Below are positions 26,640-35,630 of a stretch of 37,094 nt of DNA, in pieces. Position 1 is the stretch's first letter, and every line of letters starts with the position of its first letter. A program made the translations under genes and the position numbers. The notes beneath the pieces are model-generated. The model did not search any database. It worked only from the letters and a program-made list of their open reading frames with translations, and had not been told where the DNA came from. Source of the stretch: an uncultured Methylococcaceae bacterium (GTDB lineage: Bacteria > Pseudomonadota > Gammaproteobacteria > Methylococcales > Methylomonadaceae); the NCBI GenBank assembly GCA_913056195.1, contig CAJXMF010000030.1:1-37094 (forward strand). Direction: 5' to 3'.

Positions 26640-29035
26640 TACAGTTGCTGCTGTTCGGTCTACTATGTATAGGTTGTATTGCTATGCCATTGGCCGCTGA
26701 AAAAAGCACTTCTATCATATCGGAACAGCCGGATGAGCGTATTTTATGGCAATTGTTTCATGCCGGTAAAATAATGGAGTTAAAACAGCAGATTGTTCGT
26801 TTACAACAGCGATTCCCTAACTGGCAACCGCCTCCGTCATTGTTGAGATTGATGACTGAAACCGGAAGGACTCAACAAACAGTCAAACCTGGCAGAACTA
26901 ACAAACCACCAGTATCTTTTTGCAACACATTAAATCAACAGCTACAACAAGCGGAAAAGGCGAGTAAAAATAAACAAATTAAAGCGGCTTTAGCCATTTA
27001 TCACCGTATCATCAGAACCTGCTCACTAGAAAAACGCAGGGAAGCGTTAAGAAAAGCCCTTTCTGTTTTGCACCATCGTGATTTGATTAAACTCGTTCAG
27101 TTTTCTAAACCGTATATATCGTCTCAATTCATTGACAATGTTTTATTTGTCTATTTTAAAAAAGAATATTTAAACAACAAAAACCTGGACAGCAATAAAC
27201 ATCGTCAATCCGTAAAACGATTGGCTGGATGGGTAGAAAAATATAATGACGATAAATTGGCAACTGTTTTCGGTTGGCGTTTTTATACACTAAAAGAGCA
27301 TCAGCAAGCCGTATACTGGTTTAAAAAAGCCTATTCATGGAATCGAGAAAATAGCGACGCGGTGTATGGCCTGATTTTAAGCCTGGAACAGCAGAGAGAA
27401 TATGAGCAATTATTAAAGGTAGTTTCCGGTTTGCAACACCCTTCCAAAAAAATCAGGGCAATTGCCGCGAGGGTTTATAAAGCCCGTGCGTGGAACGCCT
27501 ATAACCTTCGAGTCATACAAGATAGCCAACGTTATACCGACAAAGCCAGACAGCTTATAGGGAAAGCCGATATGGAAATCATAGAGTTGTATGCCTGGAT
27601 AGCCAATTATAAAAAGCAGTATAAAAAGTCCGCGCTGTTATTTTATCGTCTTTATCAACAACAAAAGGACAATAAATATGCTCGTGATTATATTCAAGCA
27701 CAATCACGGGTAAACCGGCAACAGTTGGAAGAAAACGTAAAAAAAGCAGGCGGAGCGCTGTTGGATGAATATAAAAAATTCCATGCCAGAGAATTGTACT
27801 ATCGAAAACAATTCCAATCCGCTTATAAGTTAGCGCCGTCTGAATTTCCTGATCTGGTAAATATTGATACACCCTATTTAGGTGTGGGAGGAGGATTTAG
27901 GAATAAATCGGGTCAGGCAGGTACCAGTCGTTTGGATATTTTTAAATTACCTTCGTCCACGGTTTCATATACAGTAAATGGTAACCATAAATTTAGCCTG
28001 AGTGTATCGAGGGTTTCATTGTATTCAGGCAGATTAAACTGGTGTGATACACCGATTGCCTCTTTTCCTAGCAGTCAATTTGCGCAAAGCTGTTATTCAA
28101 AAGCGGTGTCACAGTTGCCAGAGCAAAGGTTGAACAATGCCGTTGAAGTAGAAATGTTTTATCGAAAAGATGGCTGGTTGAGTCCTTTTGTGGCTGTAGG
28201 GACAACCCCTATCGGAGGGAAAATTACTCCAGCACCTACTTTTAGATTCGGTTTTGATAAACAAGAAAAATTCGGGTATTGGGGAATTGAAACTTATTCA
28301 CAATCAGTCAGACAGTCTGTTTTATCTTATACCGGGATTAGTGATCCCTACAAGGGTTCGATCAATTCTTTGTTTAATATGAACCAAAATTTAGACTGGG
28401 GTCGGGTGTTAGAGACAGGCTTAAAAGGTTCTGTCTTTTACAGTTTTCTTGATCACCGGTGGAATATTTTTGGGGAAATTAAAGGTGCCTGGCTGCATGG
28501 TAAAAATATTGCGGACAATGCCACTGTTTCTGTTTCGACTGGAATAGCTAGAAACATTAACATTTCAGGGTTTGATTATTTTTCTATAGGGCCTTCATTC
28601 AATTTTCAGCATTTTGAAAAAAATCAAAATCATTTTACATTCGGACATGGCGGTTATTTCAGTCCGGAACAGTATTATAATATCAGTGCCGGAGTTAATT
28701 TTCTGACTGATGAAGGCAAACTTTTTATTTTTAGAGGACGGCTGACAGCGGGATTCCAGAGTATCAAAGAAGCATCAAGCCCTTGGTTTCCATTGATTGA
28801 TAAGTCGATTGGATCTTACCCTGCTTACAGTGACAGTGGCGAAGCACTGGATTTTGAGATCAAAGGAGTCTGGCTTATGTCAGACAATTTTCAATTAGGC
28901 GCGGGTACAGCTTTTCGCAAAACCAATGGCTATCAGGATTTTAGCAGCGGTCTTTTTATTCGATATACTTTAGGGCGGCGAAAGGCTGTTTTTAGCACTG
29001 ATATTCCCGATTCTTTATTTTCCGGTTTTTATTAA
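26615..29035 (+). CDS. bcsC: Cellulose export outer-membrane protein BcsC, compact form
   Basis: TPR-containing outer-membrane secretin-like pore for the glucan. The 806 aa begin with a Sec signal (PLAA-EKS near 27), followed by helical TPR-like repeats (about 40-410, for example AVYWFKKAYSWNRENSDAVYGLIL). A beta-barrel begins near YLGVGGGFRNKSGQAGTSRLDIFKLP; it contains the BcsC hallmark HGGYFSPEQYYN (starting at residue 678) and ends with an aromatic C-terminus (SGFY). Typical BcsC proteins are near 1150 aa, so the TPR scaffold is much shorter. It is the last gene of the operon; a weak CCGG-stem with a T-run follows the stop. Confidence 0.93.
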   Translation: MLSAIDKLIQLLLFGLLCIGCIAMPLAAEKSTSIISEQPDERILWQLFHAGKIMELKQQIVRLQQRFPNWQPPPSLLRLMTETGRTQQTVKPGRTNKPPVSFCNTLNQQLQQAEKASKNKQIKAALAIYHRIIRTCSLEKRREALRKALSVLHHRDLIKLVQFSKPYISSQFIDNVLFVYFKKEYLNNKNLDSNKHRQSVKRLAGWVEKYNDDKLATVFGWRFYTLKEHQQAVYWFKKAYSWNRENSDAVYGLILSLEQQREYEQLLKVVSGLQHPSKKIRAIAARVYKARAWNAYNLRVIQDSQRYTDKARQLIGKADMEIIELYAWIANYKKQYKKSALLFYRLYQQQKDNKYARDYIQAQSRVNRQQLEENVKKAGGALLDEYKKFHARELYYRKQFQSAYKLAPSEFPDLVNIDTPYLGVGGGFRNKSGQAGTSRLDIFKLPSSTVSYTVNGNHKFSLSVSRVSLYSGRLNWCDTPIASFPSSQFAQSCYSKAVSQLPEQRLNNAVEVEMFYRKDGWLSPFVAVGTTPIGGKITPAPTFRFGFDKQEKFGYWGIETYSQSVRQSVLSYTGISDPYKGSINSLFNMNQNLDWGRVLETGLKGSVFYSFLDHRWNIFGEIKGAWLHGKNIADNATVSVSTGIARNINISGFDYFSIGPSFNFQHFEKNQNHFTFGHGGYFSPEQYYNISAGVNFLTDEGKLFIFRGRLTAGFQSIKEASSPWFPLIDKSIGSYPAYSDSGEALDFEIKGVWLMSDNFQLGAGTAFRKTNGYQDFSSGLFIRYTLGRRKAVFSTDIPDSLFSGFY

Positions 29036-29095
29036 ACTCCCCCGGATTTTTTCTGTTACCATCTCCTTATCTTCAGGTCTTAAGGAGAATACCCC

Positions 29096-30499
29096 ATGCG
29101 CATTGAATTTCACGGTGCCGATCAGAATGTAACAGGATCCTGCCATTTACTGACTAAAAAAGGCAAAAAGATCCTGATTGATTGTGGTTTATATCAGGGT
29201 GGGCGGGAGATAGAGGAGGAAAATACCGAGCCTTTTGGCTTTGACCCCGCCGACATTGATTATCTATTACTGACACATGCCCATCTCGACCATTGCGGGC
29301 GTATTCCGTTATTGGTTAAACAGGGTTTTCAAGGCGAGATTATTACCACATCGGCCAGCTGTGAGTTGGCCCGGCTGGTTTTATTAGACTCAGCCCATCT
29401 GCAGGAAGAAGAAGCCCGCTATAAAAACCGCAAACTATCACGTCATGGCGGCGCAAAGCCATTGATAGAGCCCTTATATTCTGTCGTCGATACCTTAAAC
29501 AGTTTTGGCTATTTTGGCCGAACAGCGAAATACAATGAAACGATTGAACTCTTCCCTGGATTCAAAGTGACTTTCATTGATGCCGGTCACATCTTAGGCT
29601 CGGCGTCGGTTGTGATTGAAACCAAAATCAAAGGCGAGCCTCGCAAACTGGTTTTTTCCGGCGACCTCGGCTATAACGGCCGCGCGATCATCCGTGACCC
29701 AGCGACGCCGCCAAAAGCGGACATTGTGGTTATTGAAACCACTTATGGCGACCGTAAGCATAAAACGCTGGCTCCCACACTGGAGGAATTTTATCAAGCC
29801 ATCAACAAAACCATTCAGCAAGGGGGGAATGTCGTCATTCCCAGCTTTGCCTTAGAGCGTGCCCAGGAGATTTTGTATTATATTCGGGAAGGCATCGACA
29901 AAGGACTTCTTCCAGCCTACTTGCCGGTATTTTTAGATTCGCCGATGGCTATTTCAGCGACGGAAATTTTCCGTCGTCATCCTGAATGCTTTGATAAAGA
30001 GACCTGCAAAATTTTTAAAAAAGGCGTTGACCCGCTTTCTTTTCCAGGCCTGAAATTTACCCGGGAAACAGCCGACTCCATGGCACTTAATTCAGTCAAC
30101 GGCGGCGCGGTCATCATTGCCGGTTCCGGCATGTGTACCGGCGGCCGCGTTCGCCATCACTTAAAACATAATTTATGGAACCAGCATAACAGCATCATCT
30201 TTGTCGGTTATGCCGCCCAGGGAACGCTGGCGCGCATAATTATCGAGGGTGCCGAAATCGTTAAAATTTTTGGCGAAGAAATCCATGTACAGGCCGGCAT
30301 TTACACCATCGGTGGTTTTTCTGCCCATGCCGACCAGGAAGAGCTATTGCAATGGCATCAACACACCGGCACCCCGGCAACCACCTTTCTGGTTCATGGA
30401 GAGAAAAACGTGATGCCGATATTCGCCAAAAAACTTAAACGAACAACGGTTGAAATTCCAAGTTTGCATCAACATTATAAGCTTGAGAACTGTCTATAA
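29096..30499 (+). CDS. MBL-fold beta-CASP RNA-processing-type hydrolase
   Basis: 467-aa metallo-beta-lactamase fold protein of the beta-CASP group (CPSF73/YSH1-like). The zinc motif HAHLDH is at 61-66; DAGHILGS and SGDLGYNGR supply further metal ligands. The beta-CASP domain includes PSFALERAQEIL and SGMCTGGRVRHH, and the C-terminal RMMBL part has GGFSAHADQEELL and LVHGE. These proteins are usually endo/exoribonucleases, though the substrate here is unknown. The AAGGAG ribosome site is strong. It starts the second plus-strand cluster, directly after the AT-rich block, and the next gene begins 22 bases later. Confidence 0.93.
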   Translation: MRIEFHGADQNVTGSCHLLTKKGKKILIDCGLYQGGREIEEENTEPFGFDPADIDYLLLTHAHLDHCGRIPLLVKQGFQGEIITTSASCELARLVLLDSAHLQEEEARYKNRKLSRHGGAKPLIEPLYSVVDTLNSFGYFGRTAKYNETIELFPGFKVTFIDAGHILGSASVVIETKIKGEPRKLVFSGDLGYNGRAIIRDPATPPKADIVVIETTYGDRKHKTLAPTLEEFYQAINKTIQQGGNVVIPSFALERAQEILYYIREGIDKGLLPAYLPVFLDSPMAISATEIFRRHPECFDKETCKIFKKGVDPLSFPGLKFTRETADSMALNSVNGGAVIIAGSGMCTGGRVRHHLKHNLWNQHNSIIFVGYAAQGTLARIIIEGAEIVKIFGEEIHVQAGIYTIGGFSAHADQEELLQWHQHTGTPATTFLVHGEKNVMPIFAKKLKRTTVEIPSLHQHYKLENCL

Positions 30500-30521
30500 C
30501 TTTCCCTCGACAAGGTTTGCC

Positions 30522-33056
30522 ATGAAAAACAACCCAACCGACTTTCCGCCATTATTAGATAGCAAAAAAGTCCGTTCCCTGGAAGCGGATGCCTTACTTA
30601 ACTATCTAAAAAGCAACCTGAAGGGTCTTTCTGCAGAAGAGGCTCGCGCTCGCCTGGCGCATTATGGCCCGAATGCGATTCAGGAACACAAGATCAATCC
30701 GATACTGAAATTCCTGTCTTATTTCTGGGGCCCTATCCCATGGATGATCGAAATCGCGGCGATTTTATCGGCCATCGTTCATCATACCGAAGATTTAATT
30801 ATCATTTTAGTGTTACTGGTTTTCAATGGCGTCGTCGGATTCTGGCAGGAATTTCAGGCGGGTAACGCCATCGAACAACTCAAAAAACAGCTCGCATTAA
30901 AGTCCTGGGTTTGTCGCGATGGGGAATGGCAAGAAATAGATGCCAAGCAATTAGTCCCCGGCGACATTGTCCGCATTCGACTCGGCGATGTCGTACCCAC
31001 CGATATTGTGCTGTTAAAAGGCGATTACCTGAGTGTTGACCAATCCGCGTTGACCGGCGAATCGCTGCCCGTCAATAAGAAGGTCGGCGACCTGATTTAT
31101 TCCAGTTCAATTGCCAAACAAGGTGAAATGCTGGGCATTGTCGTCGCAACCGGCAGCAATACCTATTTTGGCAAAACAGCCAAGCTGGTGAGCACCGCCA
31201 AATCCGTTTCCCATTTTCAAAAAGCGGTATTGACCATTGGCGATTATTTGATTTTTATCAGCTTAGGCTTGGTGAGCATCCTGGTATTAGTGGGACTGAA
31301 TCGGCATTTGCCGATTATGGAATTGGTTCAGTTCGCCCTGATTCTGACTGTTGCCTCCATCCCTGTCGCCATGCCAGCCGTTCTTTCCGTCACGATGGCC
31401 GTGGGGGCGGCAAGTTTAGCCCGTTTAAAAGCCATTGTGACACGCCTGGAATCAATCGAAGAATTAGCCAGCATGGACATTTTGTGTTCAGATAAAACCG
31501 GCACTTTGACTAAAAATCAGCTCACACTGGGAGCTCCTGCGTACTTCAATGGTGCCGATCGACAACAACTTATTCTGACGGCCGCCTTAGCATCTGAATT
31601 GGATACCCCGGATGCCATCGACAATGCGATTTTACAGGCATTACCTGACAAAACACCTTTATCGAGATTTCAACAACAAAATTTTATTCCGTTTGACCCC
31701 ATTCGCAAACGCACCGAAGCTACCATTGTCTCGGCCGATGACAAACACTTTAACGTCAGTAAAGGTGCACCACAAGTCGTTCTCGCCTTATGCAAACCTG
31801 ACCCGGAACAACGTAAAAAAGCCGAAAAAATAGTCAATGAATTTGCCCAAAAAGGCTACCGGGCGCTGGGTGTAGCGCATACTGATGAACAGGGAAAATG
31901 GGTGTTCCTCGGGATTCTCCCATTGTTCGACCCACCTCGTGATGACGCCAAAGAGACGCTTAAGAATATCAAGGCATTAGGTGTCGATGTCAAAATGGTA
32001 ACCGGTGACAATATCGCCATCGCCAAACAAATCTCTCAGGACCTGGACTTAGGCACCAATATTCTGCTGGCCGACCAAATTATCAGAGCACGTGATAACA
32101 AAGACTTGATCCATGACGTCGCTCGCTGCGCTGAACGCGCCGATGGCTTTGCCCAGGTCTTCCCGGAACATAAATTCTGGCTGGTGAAAGATCTTCAAGC
32201 CAATCATCATATCGTCGGCATGAACGGTGATGGCGTTAACGACGCCCCGGCCTTAAAACAGGCGGATGTCGGTATTGCCGTGTCCGGCGCAACCGATGCC
32301 GCCCGGGCTGCGGCCGATCTGGTTCTGACCGAACCCGGTTTACAGGTCATCAAGCACGCTATCGAAGAAGCACGCTGCATTTTCAGCCGAATGAATTCGT
32401 ATGCGATTTACCGTATCACCGAAACCATTCGCATCATGTTTTTTATGGTATTGGCGATGTTGATCTATAACGTCTACCCCATTACCGCCATCATGATCAT
32501 CTTGTTAGCCTTACTGAATGACCTCCCTATCCTGACAATTGCCAAAGACAACACCTACACTGCTAAAAAACCGGTCAATTGGGATATGCGCCAAGTGCTG
32601 ACCATCGCAACCGTGCTCGGCCTGGTCGGGGTAGTGGAAACCTTTCTGCTCATGATTCTTGCCGAAAGCTATTACCATGTCGGTACCGCAGAATTGCAAA
32701 CCATTATCTTCCTGAAACTGGCCGTTGCAGGCCACCTCACCTTGTTTGTCGCGCGAACCCGGCATTGCTTTCTATGCCCGCCCTATCCTGCGCCATTATT
32801 GCTAACAGCCATTATCGGTACACAGATTGCTGCAATGCTCATTGCGCATTACGGCCTGCTTGTCACGCCCATATCCTGGGAAATTATCGGCATGATCTGG
32901 GGCTATTGCTTGTTCTGGGTTTTGATTGAAGATGGCTTAAAACTCATGGTATATCATCATCTGGAAAATACGACACCCAGGCATCGGGATTTTTTAAATC
33001 GTGCCCGTCAATCCCTGCATTTTCATACCAAACATCCCAATCACGATAACCATTAA
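30522..33056 (+). CDS. Plasma-membrane proton-efflux P-type ATPase (type IIIA)
   Basis: Predicted H+ pump of 844 aa in the inner membrane. The ATG at 30522 (AAGG upstream) is preferred over an ATG 72 bases earlier inside the preceding gene. Motifs: actuator TGES at 178-181, IPVAMPAVL at 280-288, phosphorylated D324 in CSDKTGTLT, and the hinge motif GDGVNDAPALKQADVG. In TM6 the sequence LLNDLPILTIAKD aligns with plant AHA pumps AILNDGTIMTISKD, keeping the aspartate that carries the proton. About ten membrane helices are visible. There is no long C-terminal autoinhibitory R domain like that of plant pumps. It lies between the MBL gene and glgP. Confidence 0.93.
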   Translation: MKNNPTDFPPLLDSKKVRSLEADALLNYLKSNLKGLSAEEARARLAHYGPNAIQEHKINPILKFLSYFWGPIPWMIEIAAILSAIVHHTEDLIIILVLLVFNGVVGFWQEFQAGNAIEQLKKQLALKSWVCRDGEWQEIDAKQLVPGDIVRIRLGDVVPTDIVLLKGDYLSVDQSALTGESLPVNKKVGDLIYSSSIAKQGEMLGIVVATGSNTYFGKTAKLVSTAKSVSHFQKAVLTIGDYLIFISLGLVSILVLVGLNRHLPIMELVQFALILTVASIPVAMPAVLSVTMAVGAASLARLKAIVTRLESIEELASMDILCSDKTGTLTKNQLTLGAPAYFNGADRQQLILTAALASELDTPDAIDNAILQALPDKTPLSRFQQQNFIPFDPIRKRTEATIVSADDKHFNVSKGAPQVVLALCKPDPEQRKKAEKIVNEFAQKGYRALGVAHTDEQGKWVFLGILPLFDPPRDDAKETLKNIKALGVDVKMVTGDNIAIAKQISQDLDLGTNILLADQIIRARDNKDLIHDVARCAERADGFAQVFPEHKFWLVKDLQANHHIVGMNGDGVNDAPALKQADVGIAVSGATDAARAAADLVLTEPGLQVIKHAIEEARCIFSRMNSYAIYRITETIRIMFFMVLAMLIYNVYPITAIMIILLALLNDLPILTIAKDNTYTAKKPVNWDMRQVLTIATVLGLVGVVETFLLMILAESYYHVGTAELQTIIFLKLAVAGHLTLFVARTRHCFLCPPYPAPLLLTAIIGTQIAAMLIAHYGLLVTPISWEIIGMIWGYCLFWVLIEDGLKLMVYHHLENTTPRHRDFLNRARQSLHFHTKHPNHDNH

Positions 33057-33070
33057 AAGGCGGCTACAAC

Positions 33071-35614
33071 ATGATTGACAATCCAACAAAATATTTACTG
33101 GGCCGACCATCACTGCTGGATATTGATGGCCTTGAGCTGCTCATCGAATTGGCTCTGGACATGCGCTGCACCTGGAATCATGCCGCCGATAATCTCTGGC
33201 AACAACTTGAACCTGACTTATGGGAACAATCACATAACCCATGGGCGGTTTTACAAACCGCATCCCATGACCGAATCAAGCAGGTGCTGAGTAATTCCAA
33301 GCTACGCAAACAGCTGGATAAGCACCTTGAAGCTCATCAACAATTAAAGCATAGGCAAGCCTGGTTTCAACAACAGCATGCAGATTCGCCGTTGCGCCAC
33401 ATCGCCTATTTCAGCATGGAATTCATGCTCTCAGAAGCCTTGCCGATTTATTCTGGTGGTCTGGGAAATGTCGCCGGCGACCAACTCAAGGCGGCCAGCG
33501 ATTTAGGCGTTCCTGTCATTGGCATTGGGCTACTTTATCAACGCGGTTATTTTCGCCAGGTCATCGACCACGAAGGTCGCCAATTAGCATTCTATCCCTA
33601 CAACGACCCGGGTCAGTTACCCATCCAACCGGTGCGGCAAGAAAATGGCGAATGGCTACGGCTCAAAGTCCAGCTTCCAGGTTACAACGTCTGGCTACGC
33701 TGCTGGCAGGTCCACGTCGGCCGCGCGACCCTCTACTTACTGGACAGTAACGACCCGGCCAATTTTCTGACCCATCAAGGGATTACCAGCGAATTATATG
33801 GTGGTGGATCCGAATTACGTTTACAGCAGGAACTGTTGCTGGGTATCGGCGGCTGGCGCTTATTGACCGAACTCGGTATTGAGCCTGAAGTCTGTCACTT
33901 AAACGAAGGTCATGCCGCCTTTGCCGTACTCGAGCGGGCGCGTTGCTATCAAAAGAGACATAACCTGCCCTTTGCCGCCGCGCTTAACGTGACCCGTGCC
34001 GGCAATTTGTTCACGACCCATACCGCCGTTGCGGCAGCATTCGACTTATTCCCGCCACAGATGATAAAACAATATCTGGGACATTATGCCGACACGGGTT
34101 TAAAAATTTCCATTCAAGAATTGTTGGCACTAGGCCGCCTCAACCCGGATGATGATAACGAGCCTTTCAACATGGCTTATCTGGCTATCCGTGGCAGTGG
34201 TGCCATCAATGGTGTAAGCCAATTACATGGTCACGTCAGTCGAGAAATTTTCCAGTCCCTTTTCCCGCACTGGCCCACTGCCGAGGTTCCTATTCAACAC
34301 GTCACCAATGGCGTTCATATGCCCAGCTGGGACTCACCCATTGCCGACCAGGTCTGGACCGATAATTGCGGTAAAGATCGTTGGCTCAACGTATCGGATT
34401 CATTAGCAACTGATATCCATTGTGTATGTGATGCCAAACTGTGGGAATTCCGCAGCATAGGCCGTCAATCATTGGTCGACTATGCACGCAAACGCCTGGC
34501 CAGGCAACTGGCGGCTTCCGGCGCCAGTCTGGATGAAGTCCAGCAGGCTAAAACCCTGTTTGACCCGAATATTCTAACGCTGGGTTTTGCCCGACGCTTT
34601 GCAACCTATAAACGGCCAAATCTGTTATTACATGACCCGGAGCGCTTGCTGCGCATTTTAAGCAACCCTGACCGGCCGGTTCAGCTGATTATTGCCGGCA
34701 AAGCACATCCCGCTGACTATCCCGGCCAGGCGATGATTCAGCAATGGATTAAATTCATTCGACAGCCGCATGTGCGCTCGCATATCATTTTTTTGAGTGA
34801 CTACGATATGCAAATGACAGAACGACTGATGGAAGGTGTCGATGTCTGGATCAATACACCGCGGCGCCCTTGGGAAGCCTGCGGTACCAGCGGCATGAAA
34901 ATCCTGGTCAATGGCGGCCTCAATCTCTCCGAACTGGATGGCTGGTGGGCTGAGGCCTATAGCCCTGAAGTAGGCTGGGCATTGGGTGATGGTCAGGAGC
35001 ATGACAGCGACCCGGCCTGGGATGCGAAAGAAGCCGATGATTTATATACCCTGCTGGAACAGGAGATTGCCCCGCAATTTTATCATCGCAACAGCAACGG
35101 TATTCCTGAGCAATGGGTTAACCGCATTCGCGAAAGCATGTCGCAATTAACACCTGTTTATTCAGCCAACCGCACCGTTCGCCAATATACCGAACACTAT
35201 TACCTGCCTGCTGCCCAGTCCTATCAAGCACGAACAAAAGCACAACCAGACCTGGGCCAGGACATCAGCGAATGGAAAAACAAACTGAAAAAAAACTGGG
35301 CGCATCTACGATTTGGTGAATATCTGACCACCACACAAAATGATCGGCACATTATCGATTTACAGGTTTATGTGGATGATAATGACGCCGATGCCATCCA
35401 AGTGGAGCTATACGCGGACGGCCTGGACAACACGCCTCCTGAACGGCACATTTTTCAACGCCAAAAACAACTCGTCGGTGCTGTCAATGCCTATGATTAT
35501 CGTGTCGAAATCCCCGCAACGCGTCCTTTGAGCGACTATACCCCGCGTATCATTCCACGGCATGACATAGCGCAAGTACCGCTGGAAGCAAATTTTATTC
35601 TTTGGCATCACTAA
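33071..35614 (+). CDS. glgP: Alpha-glucan (glycogen) phosphorylase, DUF3417-containing
   Basis: GT35 enzyme that phosphorolyses alpha-1,4-glucan to glucose-1-phosphate. Of 847 aa, the N-terminal DUF3417-like segment (about 20-75, LALDMRCTWNHAADNLWQQL) is typical of the TIGR02094-type branch rather than the E. coli GlgP/MalP branch. Core motifs include FSMEFMLSEALPIYSGGLG (about 115-133) and CHLNEGHAAF. The PLP lysine is K610 in ACGTSGMKILVNGG, followed by the NLSELDGWWAEAY motif. The C-terminal 150 residues form a further beta-rich region. AAAGG precedes the ATG, 14 bases after the ATPase gene. It may feed sugar phosphate from stored glycogen to central metabolism. Confidence 0.95.
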   Translation: MIDNPTKYLLGRPSLLDIDGLELLIELALDMRCTWNHAADNLWQQLEPDLWEQSHNPWAVLQTASHDRIKQVLSNSKLRKQLDKHLEAHQQLKHRQAWFQQQHADSPLRHIAYFSMEFMLSEALPIYSGGLGNVAGDQLKAASDLGVPVIGIGLLYQRGYFRQVIDHEGRQLAFYPYNDPGQLPIQPVRQENGEWLRLKVQLPGYNVWLRCWQVHVGRATLYLLDSNDPANFLTHQGITSELYGGGSELRLQQELLLGIGGWRLLTELGIEPEVCHLNEGHAAFAVLERARCYQKRHNLPFAAALNVTRAGNLFTTHTAVAAAFDLFPPQMIKQYLGHYADTGLKISIQELLALGRLNPDDDNEPFNMAYLAIRGSGAINGVSQLHGHVSREIFQSLFPHWPTAEVPIQHVTNGVHMPSWDSPIADQVWTDNCGKDRWLNVSDSLATDIHCVCDAKLWEFRSIGRQSLVDYARKRLARQLAASGASLDEVQQAKTLFDPNILTLGFARRFATYKRPNLLLHDPERLLRILSNPDRPVQLIIAGKAHPADYPGQAMIQQWIKFIRQPHVRSHIIFLSDYDMQMTERLMEGVDVWINTPRRPWEACGTSGMKILVNGGLNLSELDGWWAEAYSPEVGWALGDGQEHDSDPAWDAKEADDLYTLLEQEIAPQFYHRNSNGIPEQWVNRIRESMSQLTPVYSANRTVRQYTEHYYLPAAQSYQARTKAQPDLGQDISEWKNKLKKNWAHLRFGEYLTTTQNDRHIIDLQVYVDDNDADAIQVELYADGLDNTPPERHIFQRQKQLVGAVNAYDYRVEIPATRPLSDYTPRIIPRHDIAQVPLEANFILWHH

Positions 35615-35630
35615 GGAACGGAAATTAACC

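Noticed and set aside
29022..29057. Intrinsic terminator after bcsC
   Set aside because: Only a 5-bp TCCGG/CCGGA stem with a 16-base loop precedes the T-run, too weak to call.
19869..29095. Mobile element or prophage carrying the bcs block
   Set aside because: No transposase, integrase, terminal inverted repeat, target duplication or tRNA could be seen at either border.
30450..30521. N-terminal extension of the H+-ATPase
   Set aside because: It lies within the MBL gene and encodes residues unlike P-type ATPase N-termini; ATG 30522 has a better-placed AAGG.
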